From the NCBI RefSeq assembly GCF_900185615.1, contig NZ_FYAK01000001.1, positions 963,701 through 1,027,700 on the forward strand: 64,000 nt of DNA, in the 5' to 3' direction. This stretch comes from Photobacterium malacitanum. GTDB taxonomy: Bacteria; Pseudomonadota; Gammaproteobacteria; Enterobacterales; Vibrionaceae. Shown here piece by piece: positions 1-8,563 of the stretch; positions within the stretch are counted from its first letter, which is position 1, and every line of letters begins with the position of its first letter. A model generated the notes under the pieces. The model did not search any database. It saw only the letters and a program-made list of their open reading frames with translations, and was not told where the DNA came from. A program made the position numbers and the translations under genes.

Positions 1-1167
1 AAAACACGCTTATGTGTTGAGTTACTATTAGAAGCGATCAATGAATCAGCTTATCCTGCTGAAATTGCAGGTATGTCTTACAATCTTTATGCCCATCAAG
101 GCGGTGTAACGCTACAACTTTCAGGGTTTAGTGAAAAACAGCCACAATTGATGCAATTGATTTTAGAGCGTTTTAAGCAGCGTAATTTTACGCAACAGCG
201 GTTTGATAATATCAAAGCACAGATGTTACGTAATTGGCGCAATGCAGCAGAAGATAAACCTATTTCACAGCTGTTTAATCAATTAACTGGTTTATTACAG
301 CCCAATAATCCGCCTTATCCGCATTTAATTGCAGCCCTAGAAACCATTACTATCGATCAACTACCGCCGTTTGTTGAAGCGATGTTTGCAGAGCTGCATA
401 TTGACACCTTCGTGTATGGTAACTGGATCAAAAAAGATGCATTGGCGCTAGCTGAAACCCTCAAAGATGCATTTCGTGTCACCGACCAACTTTATGGTGA
501 ATCACAACGACCGCTAGTACATATAGAAAACAGTGGCACATTAACCTATGAGTTAGATTGTAATCATGAAGATTCGGCCATCTTAATGTATTACCAATCA
601 CGCCAAACAACACCAAAGAAAATTGCGATTTATACCCTCGCAAACCATTTAATGTCGACCACGTTTTTCCATGAATTACGCACTAAACAACAACTCGGTT
701 ATATGGTAGGAACCGGCAATTTACCGTTAAATCGCCATCCTGGATTGATCTTATATATTCAATCACCCGTCGCTGAACCAAGTTATTTATCTGATGCTAT
801 TGATGACTTTACTAATGCCTTTGCATTGGTGCTTTTAGAGCTTAATGAAGCCCAATGGCAAGCCAGTAAAACAGGATTAATTGCACAAATATCAGAGCCT
901 GATACTAACCTTCGAGCGCGAGCACAGCGATTCTGGGTCAGCATTGGTAATAAAGATGAACACTTTAATCAACGCCAATTAGTGATTGAGCAACTTAAAA
1001 AATTAAGCCGCGCCGATATGATTAAATTCATTGTCGATACCGTTAAGCCACGTACTGCTAATCGGTTGGTCATGTATTACACCGGTAAAACACATCAAGG
1101 TTCTGAGCCACTAACAATAGGTCAACCGATTGAATCTATAGAGGATTTCCAGAAAAACGCTTACTAA
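1..1167 (+). CDS. M16 family (insulinase/pitrilysin-like) peptidase, C-terminal part
   Basis: The reading frame is open from base 1, so the 5' end lies outside the window; 388 residues are visible. The protein matches the C-terminal half of long M16 zinc peptidases (insulinase, protease III). That half is non-catalytic and closes over the substrate. The zinc motif HxxEH would lie in the missing N-terminal half and cannot be checked. The family's C-terminal substrate-binding stretch ELRTKQQLGYMVG, with its conserved Arg and Tyr, is encoded near 673-711. Vibrio genomes carry an insulinase-family gene in this general neighbourhood. A hairpin terminator follows the stop directly, so this is the last gene of its transcript. 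Its substrate cannot be told from the sequence. Confidence 0.9.
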   Translation, partial: KTRLCVELLLEAINESAYPAEIAGMSYNLYAHQGGVTLQLSGFSEKQPQLMQLILERFKQRNFTQQRFDNIKAQMLRNWRNAAEDKPISQLFNQLTGLLQPNNPPYPHLIAALETITIDQLPPFVEAMFAELHIDTFVYGNWIKKDALALAETLKDAFRVTDQLYGESQRPLVHIENSGTLTYELDCNHEDSAILMYYQSRQTTPKKIAIYTLANHLMSTTFFHELRTKQQLGYMVGTGNLPLNRHPGLILYIQSPVAEPSYLSDAIDDFTNAFALVLLELNEAQWQASKTGLIAQISEPDTNLRARAQRFWVSIGNKDEHFNQRQLVIEQLKKLSRADMIKFIVDTVKPRTANRLVMYYTGKTHQGSEPLTIGQPIESIEDFQKNAY

Positions 1168-1170
1168 ATA

Positions 1171-1206
1171 AAAAACCCTATTTATATTGAATAAATGGGG
1201 TTTTAT
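1171..1206 (+). terminator. Rho-independent terminator of the M16 peptidase gene
   Basis: AAAACCCTATTTAT pairs with ATAAATGGGGTTTT (one T-G wobble) around a short AT loop, starting 4 nt after the stop codon. The T-rich 3' arm runs on into TTTTATTTT. Confidence 0.75.
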
Positions 1207-1380
1207 TTTAACAGCTAACATTTAAGTAGTTTTATTATGATAAAAAACACTTTCATAACATTTCAGTAGCTAAGTAACTGTCCTCATAAGCATAATAATC
1301 ATTATAAATATATTGCCATTATTGCAGAAACATACGGCATTAATTGCAAATAGCATTAAATTGATTAGAAGAGGATCGCC

Positions 1381-1662
1381 GTGACTCAACGATGTCCGCA
1401 CTGCCAAATTGAAATAGATGCACCCAAGCTAAATGCATACGAAGATAACTTTGTTTGTCCTCATTGCGCCGCTACGTTATCTCATAGCCAAATTGATATC
1501 TTTTTTTATGCCTTTTGCTTTATTGCATTAGTCTCATTACTGCTGATCACTGTGGGCCACGTTAACACCTTTATTGCCCTCGTTGTCGCTGCGGTAAGCT
1601 ATCGTTTCTGTCGCGGTAAGCTATTTGAGTCTCGCTTTCGTTTAATTCGCTGTACCTTTTAA
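1381..1662 (+). CDS. Small zinc-ribbon membrane protein, function unknown
   Basis: 93 residues, GTG start with a purine-rich site (AGAAGAGG, 1367-1374) upstream; no in-frame ATG competes. Two CPHC knuckles (Cys5/Cys8 and Cys26/Cys29) form a likely four-cysteine zinc ribbon. They are followed by two hydrophobic segments (about residues 39-60 and 62-76) and a basic tail. The layout suggests an inner-membrane protein with a cytoplasmic N-terminal zinc ribbon. It stands alone between two terminators. I do not recognise a named family and assign no function. Confidence 0.7.
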   Translation: MTQRCPHCQIEIDAPKLNAYEDNFVCPHCAATLSHSQIDIFFYAFCFIALVSLLLITVGHVNTFIALVVAAVSYRFCRGKLFESRFRLIRCTF

Positions 1663-1691
1663 CATTCTCCATGACAGCCAAACGACACTCA

Positions 1692-1718
1692 ACAAAAAGC
1701 CTGCATCAAAGCAGGCTT
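1692..1718 (-). terminator. Terminator downstream of fadJ
   Basis: A perfect 8-bp stem AAGCCTGC/GCAGGCTT (1697-1704 with 1711-1718) has a 6-nt loop. On the minus strand it is followed by a T-rich run, 26 nt after the fadJ stop. The convergent plus-strand gene may also use the stem. Confidence 0.7.
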
Positions 1719-1743
1719 AATGGTTAATGTTGATTATAACGGC

Positions 1744-3846
1744 TTAATAAAACCGTTGCTGAGCTTGCGCCATCTCTACCAAATAATCACAAGGAGCAAA
1801 ACGCTCACCATAAAGATCACTGTATTCGCGCATCATATCGACCACTAAATCGATACCTAAATGATCCATATAACTAAATGGCCCGCCAAGAAATGGAGGA
1901 AAACCGATACCAAATATCGCGCCAATATCCCCATCTCGCGCTGATTTGATCACCCCTTCATTTAAACAGCGTGCAGCTTCATTCAACATCATTAAAGTAC
2001 AACGAACGGCAATATCAACTTCGGTTAATTGTTGCTGCGGCTCAACCCCTAATAAGGTATACACCGACTTATCGACTTCTTTGTTTTTGGTATTATACAA
2101 ATAGAAGCCTTTACCACTTTTACGTCCCTTACGGCCATCTTGCTGTAACCATTCAAACATTGCTGGTGTAGCAAAACGTTCGCCTAGCTCAGCTGCTAAA
2201 ATTGGACTAATTTTGGCACCGATATCGACCCCAACTTCATCAAGCAAGGTTATGGGTCCGACAGGAAAACCAAAGTTAAGTAACGCGTTATCAATATGCT
2301 CAATCGGCTCACCAGCCAATAATAGCTGCGCGGCTTCATTCATATAAGGCGCAAGAATACGGTTAACATAAAAACCGGCTTTATCTGCGACTACAATCGG
2401 CGTTTTGCCTTGTTTTTTGGCTAATGCAACCACGGTAGCAATCGTTGAATCTGACGTTGTTGCATGAGGAATAACTTCAACTAACGGCATTTTTTCTACC
2501 GGGCTGAAATAATGTAAACCAATAACATTTTCAGGACGTTGTGCCTTTTCAGCAATTTTATGAATCGGAATCGACGATGTATTAGTCGCAAAAATGGTTG
2601 TTTCTGAAGTATTGGCTTCGATTTCTGCAACCATCTGCTGTTTAAGTGCAATATCTTCAAACACTGCTTCAATCACCACGTCAGCATGCTTCACGCCACG
2701 ATAATCCGTACCACCTGTAATACGTAACATTTGCTGTTGTAATTGTGGCTTACTTATAATTCTCCGCTGACGTTGCTTATTTAAAATAGCGTAGTTGTAT
2801 GCTAATGCATGTTGAATACCGTCATTATTAATATCTTTAATTCGCACCGCATAGCCAGCTTTAATTGCTGATACATGCGCAATACCTCCGCCCATTAAGC
2901 CGCCACCAAGTACCGCTATGCGATGAATTGGGTTGGGTTTAGCTGTCGCGCCCGGTTCTTTTTTCATTGCGGTAGTCGCAAAAAAGATATTCCGTAATGC
3001 ACGTGATTCAGCGGTCATCACTAACTCACCAAAGACCTTGGCTTCTTGCTCTAACCCTTGCTCAATACCTTTTTCTAAACCGTATTTTACCGTATCTAAA
3101 ATCGCATCAATGGCAGGATAACAACCGCGCGCTTTTTGTTGGGCTTTTTTAGTTGCTTGCTCAAACACTACACTGCGACCAAAAGCATTACCCGCCATAG
3201 CCCAATCTTGAAATGAATGGGAACGTATCGGTTTTGGCGTTAACGCTACTTGCTCCGCGGCGTATAATAAAATACTTTGCGGAACCATTTGATCAACCAA
3301 ACCTTTTTTCAAGGCTTGTTTAGCGCGAAGTTGTTTACCGGTTAGGATCAACTCTAAACTATGTGCGACACCAATCAGGCGCGGTAAACGTTGAGTACCA
3401 CCAGAACCTGGCAATAAGCCTAATTGCACCTCTGGCAAACCAAGACGGGTAATCGCATCATCGCTACAAATACGGCTATGACATGCTAAAGCAAGCTCTA
3501 ATCCGCCGCCTAAACACGGTCCGTGAATAGCTGCCACAACGTGAATCGGTAAATCTTCTAATGCAGAAAACAGCTGTTGGCCCTTAATAGCTAAAGCTTC
3601 GGCTTCGGCGGCAGTTTCGCAGTTAGCCAACATTTTAATATCAGCACCTGCAATGAAATTGTCGGCTTTGCCGGAATACACGACTAACCCTTTAAGATCT
3701 GTGTGAGTACTTAATTGTGTTAACACCGCACTGATTTGATCGCCAAAAGCGGCTTGCAGTGTATTCATTTTTTCATTGGCAACATCAATTTTAAGCCAGC
3801 CAATGCCATTTTCACCAAACGATAAACTAAATGCGGATTGGGTCAT
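1744..3846 (-). CDS. fadJ: Fatty acid oxidation complex subunit alpha FadJ
   Basis: 700 residues. The bifunctional alpha subunit hydrates enoyl-CoA and then oxidises the L-3-hydroxyacyl-CoA with NAD in beta-oxidation. The N-terminal crotonase domain has the two catalytic glutamates Glu117 (GGGLELAL) and Glu139 (LPEV). The 3-hydroxyacyl-CoA dehydrogenase half has the nucleotide-binding GGGLMG at 314-319 and the catalytic HYFSP with His445. I start at the ATG at 3846 rather than 48 nt upstream, because this gives a TAATG junction with the fadI stop and the canonical N-terminus MTQSAF. FadJ rather than FadB is inferred from the order fadI-fadJ and from the fadI-type partner. Confidence 0.95.
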   Translation of the reverse strand: MTQSAFSLSFGENGIGWLKIDVANEKMNTLQAAFGDQISAVLTQLSTHTDLKGLVVYSGKADNFIAGADIKMLANCETAAEAEALAIKGQQLFSALEDLPIHVVAAIHGPCLGGGLELALACHSRICSDDAITRLGLPEVQLGLLPGSGGTQRLPRLIGVAHSLELILTGKQLRAKQALKKGLVDQMVPQSILLYAAEQVALTPKPIRSHSFQDWAMAGNAFGRSVVFEQATKKAQQKARGCYPAIDAILDTVKYGLEKGIEQGLEQEAKVFGELVMTAESRALRNIFFATTAMKKEPGATAKPNPIHRIAVLGGGLMGGGIAHVSAIKAGYAVRIKDINNDGIQHALAYNYAILNKQRQRRIISKPQLQQQMLRITGGTDYRGVKHADVVIEAVFEDIALKQQMVAEIEANTSETTIFATNTSSIPIHKIAEKAQRPENVIGLHYFSPVEKMPLVEVIPHATTSDSTIATVVALAKKQGKTPIVVADKAGFYVNRILAPYMNEAAQLLLAGEPIEHIDNALLNFGFPVGPITLLDEVGVDIGAKISPILAAELGERFATPAMFEWLQQDGRKGRKSGKGFYLYNTKNKEVDKSVYTLLGVEPQQQLTEVDIAVRCTLMMLNEAARCLNEGVIKSARDGDIGAIFGIGFPPFLGGPFSYMDHLGIDLVVDMMREYSDLYGERFAPCDYLVEMAQAQQRFY

Positions 3847-5156
3847 TATTCTGCCTCCAAAATCATTGCTGCACCAAGACCACCAGCTGCACAAGCGGTA
3901 TTTAATGCAAAACCACCACCACGACGCTTTAATTCATGCAGTGTTTGAGTGATCATTCTTGCGCCAGTTGCCGCAAATGGATGCCCATAAGCAATCGAGC
4001 CACCAAGCACATTGAACTTATCCATATCAATGTCACCAATCGCATGATTTCGACCTAATTTTTGCTTCGCAAAGCGTTTAGAACCAAACATTTTAACGTT
4101 GGCTAAGGTTTGCGCTGCAAACGCTTCATGCATATCAATTAAAGTTAAATCACTCAGAGTTAATCCTGCCCGTTCAAGTGCCAGCGGGCTCGCATAAGCA
4201 GGTCCCATTAGCATATCTTCAACAACATCAATCGCAGCAAAAGCATAAGAACGAATGTAACCAAGCGGGGTTAGGCCTAATGCTTTAGCTCGCCCTTCAC
4301 GCATGAGCAATATTGCCGCAGCACCATCGGTCAATGGGGTCGAATTTGCAGCAGTTACACTGCCATACAAGCGATCAAAAGCCGGATTCAGTGTTGCGTA
4401 TGCTGCCAATGTGGAGTCTTGACGAACGTTATTATCTTGAGTAAGCCATTGTTGGTAAGGGGCTGGAAACGCGGTCATGACTTCATTGGCAAGTAAGCCA
4501 TCACGCCATGCTTGCGCTGCTAACATATGTGAACGATGGGCAAAAGCATCTTGTTCTTCACGACTGATAGCATGACTTTTGGCCATTTGTTCTGCGGTTT
4601 GCCCCATGCTTAAGCCGGTTGAATATTCGGCAACAGCAGGAGGAACGGGCATTAAATCCTTAACACCTAATGCACTGATTAACTTCAATCGAGCCGGCAT
4701 GGTTTTAGCTTTACTTAATGCCAACAGCGTCGCTGCCATTTTTTTGCTAACGCCAATCGGTAACAACGAGGTTGAATCTGCACCACCTGCGATACCAATA
4801 TCAATCGTACCTGCCATGATACTTTCAGTGACATTAACTGCAGCCTGAAAACTGGTAGCACAAGCACGGGTTACACTATAAGCATCAGTATGAACGTTCA
4901 TACCTGTACCGAGCACAATTTCACGGGCAATATTCGGTGCTTCAGGTGTTTGTACAACCTGACCAAATACAACTTGTTCAATTAACTGCGGATCAAAATC
5001 AGCAACTTGCAGCATTTCATTAACGGCGATTTTGCCTAAATCAAGTGCGGATAAACGTTCAAAGACTGTTGATTGCCGTGCGAATGGTGTCCGTAATCCA
5101 CTAACAATAGCAATACGTTCACCGTTACGTGTAGTGATATTTTGAAGACCCGACAT
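3846..5156 (-). CDS. fadI: Acetyl-CoA C-acyltransferase FadI
   Basis: 436 residues, the same length as E. coli FadI. This thiolase cleaves 3-ketoacyl-CoA with CoA as the last step of each beta-oxidation cycle and forms the complex with FadJ. The nucleophile Cys99 (TRACATS), His392 (GHPFA) and Cys422 (NTACAAGG) are all present. The gene has a clear Shine-Dalgarno AAGGAG 8 nt before the ATG. It is preceded by a promoter whose -35 box overlaps a FadR-like palindrome, consistent with repression when long-chain acyl-CoA is absent. It is the first gene of the fadIJ operon. Confidence 0.97.
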   Translation of the reverse strand: MSGLQNITTRNGERIAIVSGLRTPFARQSTVFERLSALDLGKIAVNEMLQVADFDPQLIEQVVFGQVVQTPEAPNIAREIVLGTGMNVHTDAYSVTRACATSFQAAVNVTESIMAGTIDIGIAGGADSTSLLPIGVSKKMAATLLALSKAKTMPARLKLISALGVKDLMPVPPAVAEYSTGLSMGQTAEQMAKSHAISREEQDAFAHRSHMLAAQAWRDGLLANEVMTAFPAPYQQWLTQDNNVRQDSTLAAYATLNPAFDRLYGSVTAANSTPLTDGAAAILLMREGRAKALGLTPLGYIRSYAFAAIDVVEDMLMGPAYASPLALERAGLTLSDLTLIDMHEAFAAQTLANVKMFGSKRFAKQKLGRNHAIGDIDMDKFNVLGGSIAYGHPFAATGARMITQTLHELKRRGGGFALNTACAAGGLGAAMILEAE

Positions 5157-5173
5157 CGCAACTCCTTGTCACA

Positions 5174-5202
5174 ATTATAATTAACCTCTAAATCAAGGTC
5201 AG
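5174..5202 (-). promoter_or_regulatory. Predicted sigma-70 promoter of fadIJ
   Basis: On the minus strand there is a perfect -10 TATAAT (5174-5179) and a -35 CTGACC (5197-5202), 17 nt apart. The inferred start near 5166 gives a 10-nt leader before the fadI ATG, so the leader is very short or the true start lies slightly upstream. The -35 box is embedded in the FadR-like operator. Confidence 0.55.
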
Positions 5203-5209
5203 ACCACAC
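5193..5209. promoter_or_regulatory. Candidate FadR operator at fadI
   Basis: The core GGTCAGACCA fits the centre of the FadR consensus AACTGGTCNGACCTGTT exactly; GGTC-A-GACC is a perfect palindrome. The outer flanks fit poorly. The site covers the -35 box of the fadI promoter, where bound FadR would block RNA polymerase. FadR itself is not encoded in the window. Confidence 0.5.
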
Positions 5210-5395
5210 AATTGTAACTACAAAGTTATAAAAATAAAACATTTGTTTAAATTTGCTGATTAGTTGGTTTTTTTAAGTAAAAGATATCGACATTAACAGC
5301 AGTTGTAGTATAAAAACATTCAATGCTATATCCATATGGGATTGGTAATCAAAAGGGTTGATTGCTAGGGAATAATAGCGACTCAATGTGTAGGC

Positions 5396-5424
5396 AAAAA
5401 AAAACCACACCCGTAGGTATGGTT
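5396..5424 (-). terminator. Strong minus-strand terminator inside the fadI/sigma gap
   Basis: Read on the minus strand, AACCATACC pairs with GGTGTGGTT (9 bp, one G-U) around the loop UACG closed by C-G, a UNCG-type extra-stable tetraloop. The last two stem bases run into a tract of nine T in all. It lies 240 nt upstream of the fadI start and no annotated minus-strand gene precedes it. Confidence 0.7.
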
Positions 5425-5600
5425 AGAATTCACGCCGAAAATAATCAAATCAACGTAATAAAATAATCAATTAACATAAAGCCAATTGCAAATCAGGAAA
5501 ATCCTGATAGGAGAAAGTAAAGTCAGCCTTCAAAAGGAAGTTGTCATCTTGCTCAACAGACGGTGTTAACTATTATTAAGTCATACGACCTAAACATAAT
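5396..5600 (-). ncRNA. Candidate small RNA or attenuated leader upstream of fadI
   Basis: The strong terminator at 5396-5424 implies a minus-strand transcript arriving from the right, where no coding sequence exists on that strand for several kilobases. The candidate body contains the perfect ATCAGGA/TCCTGAT hairpin (5492-5508) and a pyrimidine-rich stretch. The 5' end is not defined; TATAGT near 5624-5629 is only a weak -10 candidate. I recognise no known small-RNA family. The alternative is a fadIJ leader attenuator. Confidence 0.3.
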
Positions 5601-5770
5601 TTCAACCATCAGATGACGCGACAACTATAACCTACCGTTAAAAACAGAATTTGAACCAGATCAATTTTAGTGCGGTTTATAGAACCTAGACCCCAAAAAA
5701 CCACTGACATTACTCAAAAGTTATCAGGTGGCATCGTTTATTGATGCAATAACGCTAAACAGGCACATCA

Positions 5771-6334
5771 ATGATAAAAAATATTTTTAGAAACAAAAAG
5801 TCTTCTGCCTCGGTCTGTTTAAATATGAACAAACAAAAACGCTACGAAGCGCTTGTTAGGGCTTGGCATCAAGACTTATATCGCTACGCTTATTGGCTAT
5901 GCCACGATTCTCATATTGCCGAAGATTTAGTGCAAGAAACATGTCTGCGCGCCTGGAAATCACTTGATAACTTACAAGATGATAACGCTGCCAAAGCATG
6001 GCTTATCACGATTCTACGACGAGAGAATGCCCGTCGATTTGAACGTAAACAATTTGATTTAGTCGATATTGATGATCATCATATTGCAGACACCAATCCC
6101 AGCGTTGAAATGGATACCGAACAATATTTATTACAACGATTAATCATGAAACTGACACCTGAATATCGAGAGCCGCTGATTCTACAAGTGATGGCTGGAT
6201 TTAACGGTGATGAAATCGCAGGGATTCTAAATCTTAATCGCAATACGGTAATGACACGGCTATTTCGTGCTCGTAATCAATTAAAAGAACAACTTGAAAA
6301 AAAACCGACTCAACGAGGGAATCATAATGGATGA
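5771..6334 (+). CDS. ECF-type sigma-70 family RNA polymerase sigma factor
   Basis: 187 residues in the longest form; an internal ATG at 5825 gives a 169-residue version starting MNKQKRYEAL, which looks more typical of the family. Neither start has a strong Shine-Dalgarno. The region 2 core (AEDLVQETCLRAWKSL, about residues 50-66) and the region 4 helix-turn-helix (GDEIAGILNLNRNTVMTRLFRAR, about 150-172) are both evident; no region 3 is present. The gene overlaps the following DUF3379 gene by 8 nt, the usual arrangement of an ECF factor with its membrane anti-sigma. Its position between fadIJ and two fadL genes suggests envelope or fatty-acid-related targets, which is inference. Confidence 0.88.
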   Translation: MIKNIFRNKKSSASVCLNMNKQKRYEALVRAWHQDLYRYAYWLCHDSHIAEDLVQETCLRAWKSLDNLQDDNAAKAWLITILRRENARRFERKQFDLVDIDDHHIADTNPSVEMDTEQYLLQRLIMKLTPEYREPLILQVMAGFNGDEIAGILNLNRNTVMTRLFRARNQLKEQLEKKPTQRGNHNG

Positions 6335-7064
6335 TCTAGAATTTCGTCGCCGCTTACTGGCAGATCCTAATGATAATGATCCTGAGCTGATTAAAACCAA
6401 AAATCAGTCTACTGCCAATCGTCATTTCTCAAATGAATTGCAGCAGCTAGATCAACAATTAAAACAAGCTTTGAATGTTGAGATACCAACGAATCTTGCT
6501 GATAGGATTCTATTTCATCAATCCAGTCAGGCACAGCCACCAAAACAATCTCATTATAAGCGCTATATTTCTTACGGATTGGCAGCGTCGGTGATGTTTA
6601 TGGTTGGGGTTATGGTAGGACAACAACAGCCTTTTTCGTCGGTATCGCCTACACAACATGTTTATACTCCGGCATCAATGTCTAGTATCGCTTTGCAACA
6701 CGTCAACGCTGAAGCGCAATTTGTGAACCAAACCGATGAAGCGGTTACCTTGCAGCAAGTTAATGCTAAATTGAAACCTTTTGGTACTAGTATGAATCAA
6801 CTACCTGGTCATATTTATTATCTAAATTATTGTGGTTTTGATGGCAACCGTGCTTTACATATGGTTGTTGGTACTGATAAAGGAAAAATGACGGTCTTTA
6901 TCGTGCCGCAAACAAGTACACAAATGGCGACAGATAGCGACAGTACTAATCAAAGTTTATTATTACCCCTGCAAGATGCTAGCTTAATTGTGGTTGGTGA
7001 CAAAGGTGAAAAGCTGATGCCAATCGCCGAAAAACTCAAATCTGAACTCTATTGGCAAATCTAG
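6327..7064 (+). CDS. DUF3379 family protein, probable membrane anti-sigma factor
   Basis: 245 residues from the ATG at 6327, chosen because GAGGGA lies 6 nt upstream and because MDDLEFRRRLL is the family-like N-terminus. The first 80 residues are hydrophilic and cytoplasmic by prediction. One transmembrane helix follows (about 82-98, YGLAASVMFMVGVMVG), then a periplasmic domain of about 145 residues. This is the topology of anti-sigma factors. The 8-nt overlap with the ECF sigma gene implies translational coupling. Sigma binding is inferred from context and topology; no catalytic motif is visible. Confidence 0.75.
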   Translation: MDDLEFRRRLLADPNDNDPELIKTKNQSTANRHFSNELQQLDQQLKQALNVEIPTNLADRILFHQSSQAQPPKQSHYKRYISYGLAASVMFMVGVMVGQQQPFSSVSPTQHVYTPASMSSIALQHVNAEAQFVNQTDEAVTLQQVNAKLKPFGTSMNQLPGHIYYLNYCGFDGNRALHMVVGTDKGKMTVFIVPQTSTQMATDSDSTNQSLLLPLQDASLIVVGDKGEKLMPIAEKLKSELYWQI

Positions 7065-7087
7065 CCCCATAAGTCCCTTCGATATCC

Positions 7088-7130
7088 AGCTAAAAATTCG
7101 ATATTGGTAATTAAGTATCGATTTTTAGCT
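7088..7130. repeat. Long AT-rich stem-loop after the anti-sigma gene
   Basis: AGCTAAAAATTCGATA (7088-7103) is complementary to TATCGATTTTTAGCT (7116-7130) except for one bulged base, with a 12-nt loop. It lies 24 nt after the anti-sigma stop. It lacks a GC-rich stem and a clean T tract, so it could be a weak terminator, an mRNA-stabilising end or a protein-binding site. Confidence 0.5.
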
Positions 7131-7233
7131 GCGATTTATAGTGTCAACTGTAACGAAAACTGCAATAAATCAGCGTAAAATGATACCAAATGAACTCAAA
7201 AGTTCGCTATAACGTATTTTTTACTGCCTAAAG

Positions 7234-7250
7234 GACTGGTCAGCTTTGAT
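7234..7250. promoter_or_regulatory. Candidate FadR half-site upstream of the first fadL
   Basis: GACTGGTCAG reproduces the left half of the FadR consensus (ACTGGTCNG) exactly; the right half is degenerate. It overlaps the first bases of the -35 box of the predicted fadL promoter. Regulation of fadL by FadR is established in enterics and Vibrio. Confidence 0.4.
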
Positions 7251-7273
7251 GGTGCCCTTTCCCCCCCTACAAT
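7246..7273 (+). promoter_or_regulatory. Predicted sigma-70 promoter of the first fadL gene
   Basis: A -35 TTGATG (7246-7251) and a -10 TACAAT (7268-7273) are separated by 16 nt that contain a run of seven C. A start near 7280 would give a leader of about 57 nt before the fadL ATG. Confidence 0.45.
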
Positions 7274-7336
7274 CGTCGCCAATCAGTCATATATAGACTG
7301 GAATAATAAATATAAATACATGATCAGGAATCATAA

Positions 7337-8563
7337 ATGAATAAGAAGCAGATATTCACGCGTTCAGTTATTACTGTTGCTATCGCTGTTGCATCGTCAC
7401 AAACAATGGCGGCAGGCTTTCAGCTAAATGCTCAATCAGCTACCGGATTAGGTCGCGCATTCTCAGGTGATGGTGTTATTGCAGATAACGCCTCAACCAT
7501 GGCTAAAAACCCAGCGTCAATGGCACTGTTTGATGCCCCAGCATTATCGTTAGGTGTAATTGCGATCAATACTGATGTGCATGTTAAAAACACTGAAACT
7601 GCAATGACTATTGGTAACCACACATTGCCATCAACGGCGATTGCTGACGCATCTATTGGTGGCACTAGCTATGCACCAAACATCTACTATATTCAACCAA
7701 TTAACGATAAATTTTCTGTAGGTGCTTCGCTGTATTCAAACTTTGGTACTAAAACTGAGTTTAAAGAAGGTTATAAAGCCGATCTTTTCGGTGGTTTAAC
7801 TGACGTTAAAAGCGTGAATTTAGGCTTAAGTGCTGCTTACCGTATCAACCAACATTTTAGCGTTGGTGGTGGTTTAGACATTATTCATGGTAGCGGTAAA
7901 CTACAACGTGGTAATGCACAAGCACTGAATATCGATGCTGATGGGATTGCATTAGGTTACAACCTTGGCGCTATTTATGAATACAATCAAAATAACCGTT
8001 TTGGTTTATCTTACCGTTATAGCCCAACACTAAAAGCAAAAGGCGATATTGATTATAAGGGCGATAACCTAAGTAATGAAAAACTCATTATGCCATTACC
8101 TGATATGGTTGAGTTTTCTGGCTTTAACAAGCTTAACGATAAATTTGCAGTGCATTACAGTGTGCAATGGATCCGTTGGAGTGAGTTTGATAACTTAGCC
8201 ACAACGGGTGACTCTTTTACTAAGGCTTACCAATGGCAAGATAGCTGGCACTATTCTGTTGGTGGTACTTATTACCTCAACAACGATTGGACCTTACGTG
8301 CGGGTTACATGCATGACACCAGTGCTCAAGGTAAGCTAACATCAATTTCAGTACCTGATTCTGATCGTAACTGGTTATCAGGCGGCTTTAGCTACCACCT
8401 TGACAGCAAATCAACTATTGATTTCGGTCTAACCTACTTAATCGGTGAAGATGTTAAGGTAAATGAAACTCAGCCATTACTACCTGGCGTGAGTACATCA
8501 GTTGCTGCAACCACTCGTGCTAATGCTTGGTTATATGGTCTACAGTACAGCCGTTCATTCTAA
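7337..8563 (+). CDS. fadL: Outer membrane long-chain fatty acid transporter FadL (first copy)
   Basis: 408 residues. FadL is a 14-strand outer-membrane beta-barrel with an N-terminal plug that binds long-chain fatty acids and releases them by lateral diffusion. A signal peptide ends near residue 25 (QTMA-AGFQL). The mature N-terminus AGFQLNAQSATGLGRAFSGDG and the NPA element (NPASMALF) are family hallmarks. The protein ends in SRSF, with the terminal Phe typical of barrels. AGGA lies 9 nt before the ATG. It is followed by a strong terminator and a second, divergent fadL. Confidence 0.95.
   Translation: MNKKQIFTRSVITVAIAVASSQTMAAGFQLNAQSATGLGRAFSGDGVIADNASTMAKNPASMALFDAPALSLGVIAINTDVHVKNTETAMTIGNHTLPSTAIADASIGGTSYAPNIYYIQPINDKFSVGASLYSNFGTKTEFKEGYKADLFGGLTDVKSVNLGLSAAYRINQHFSVGGGLDIIHGSGKLQRGNAQALNIDADGIALGYNLGAIYEYNQNNRFGLSYRYSPTLKAKGDIDYKGDNLSNEKLIMPLPDMVEFSGFNKLNDKFAVHYSVQWIRWSEFDNLATTGDSFTKAYQWQDSWHYSVGGTYYLNNDWTLRAGYMHDTSAQGKLTSISVPDSDRNWLSGGFSYHLDSKSTIDFGLTYLIGEDVKVNETQPLLPGVSTSVAATTRANAWLYGLQYSRSF

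Larger units (their letters stand above)
5157..5770. other. 614-bp intergenic region between fadI and the ECF sigma gene
   Basis: It holds the fadI promoter and operator at its left end and a strong minus-strand terminator at 5396-5424. It also has a perfect inverted repeat ATCAGGA/TCCTGAT (5492-5508, 3-nt spacer). A possible plus-strand promoter for the sigma gene is TTGAAC at 5651 and TTTATA at 5676, with a long 19-nt spacer. Just before the sigma gene is a small hairpin GCATC/GATGC (5731-5747). No convincing protein-coding ORF was seen on either strand. Confidence 0.6.

Noticed and set aside
5036..5242. 68-codon minus-strand ORF overlapping the fadI start
   Set aside because: It overlaps fadI and its promoter out of frame, and the fadI start has the proper Shine-Dalgarno.
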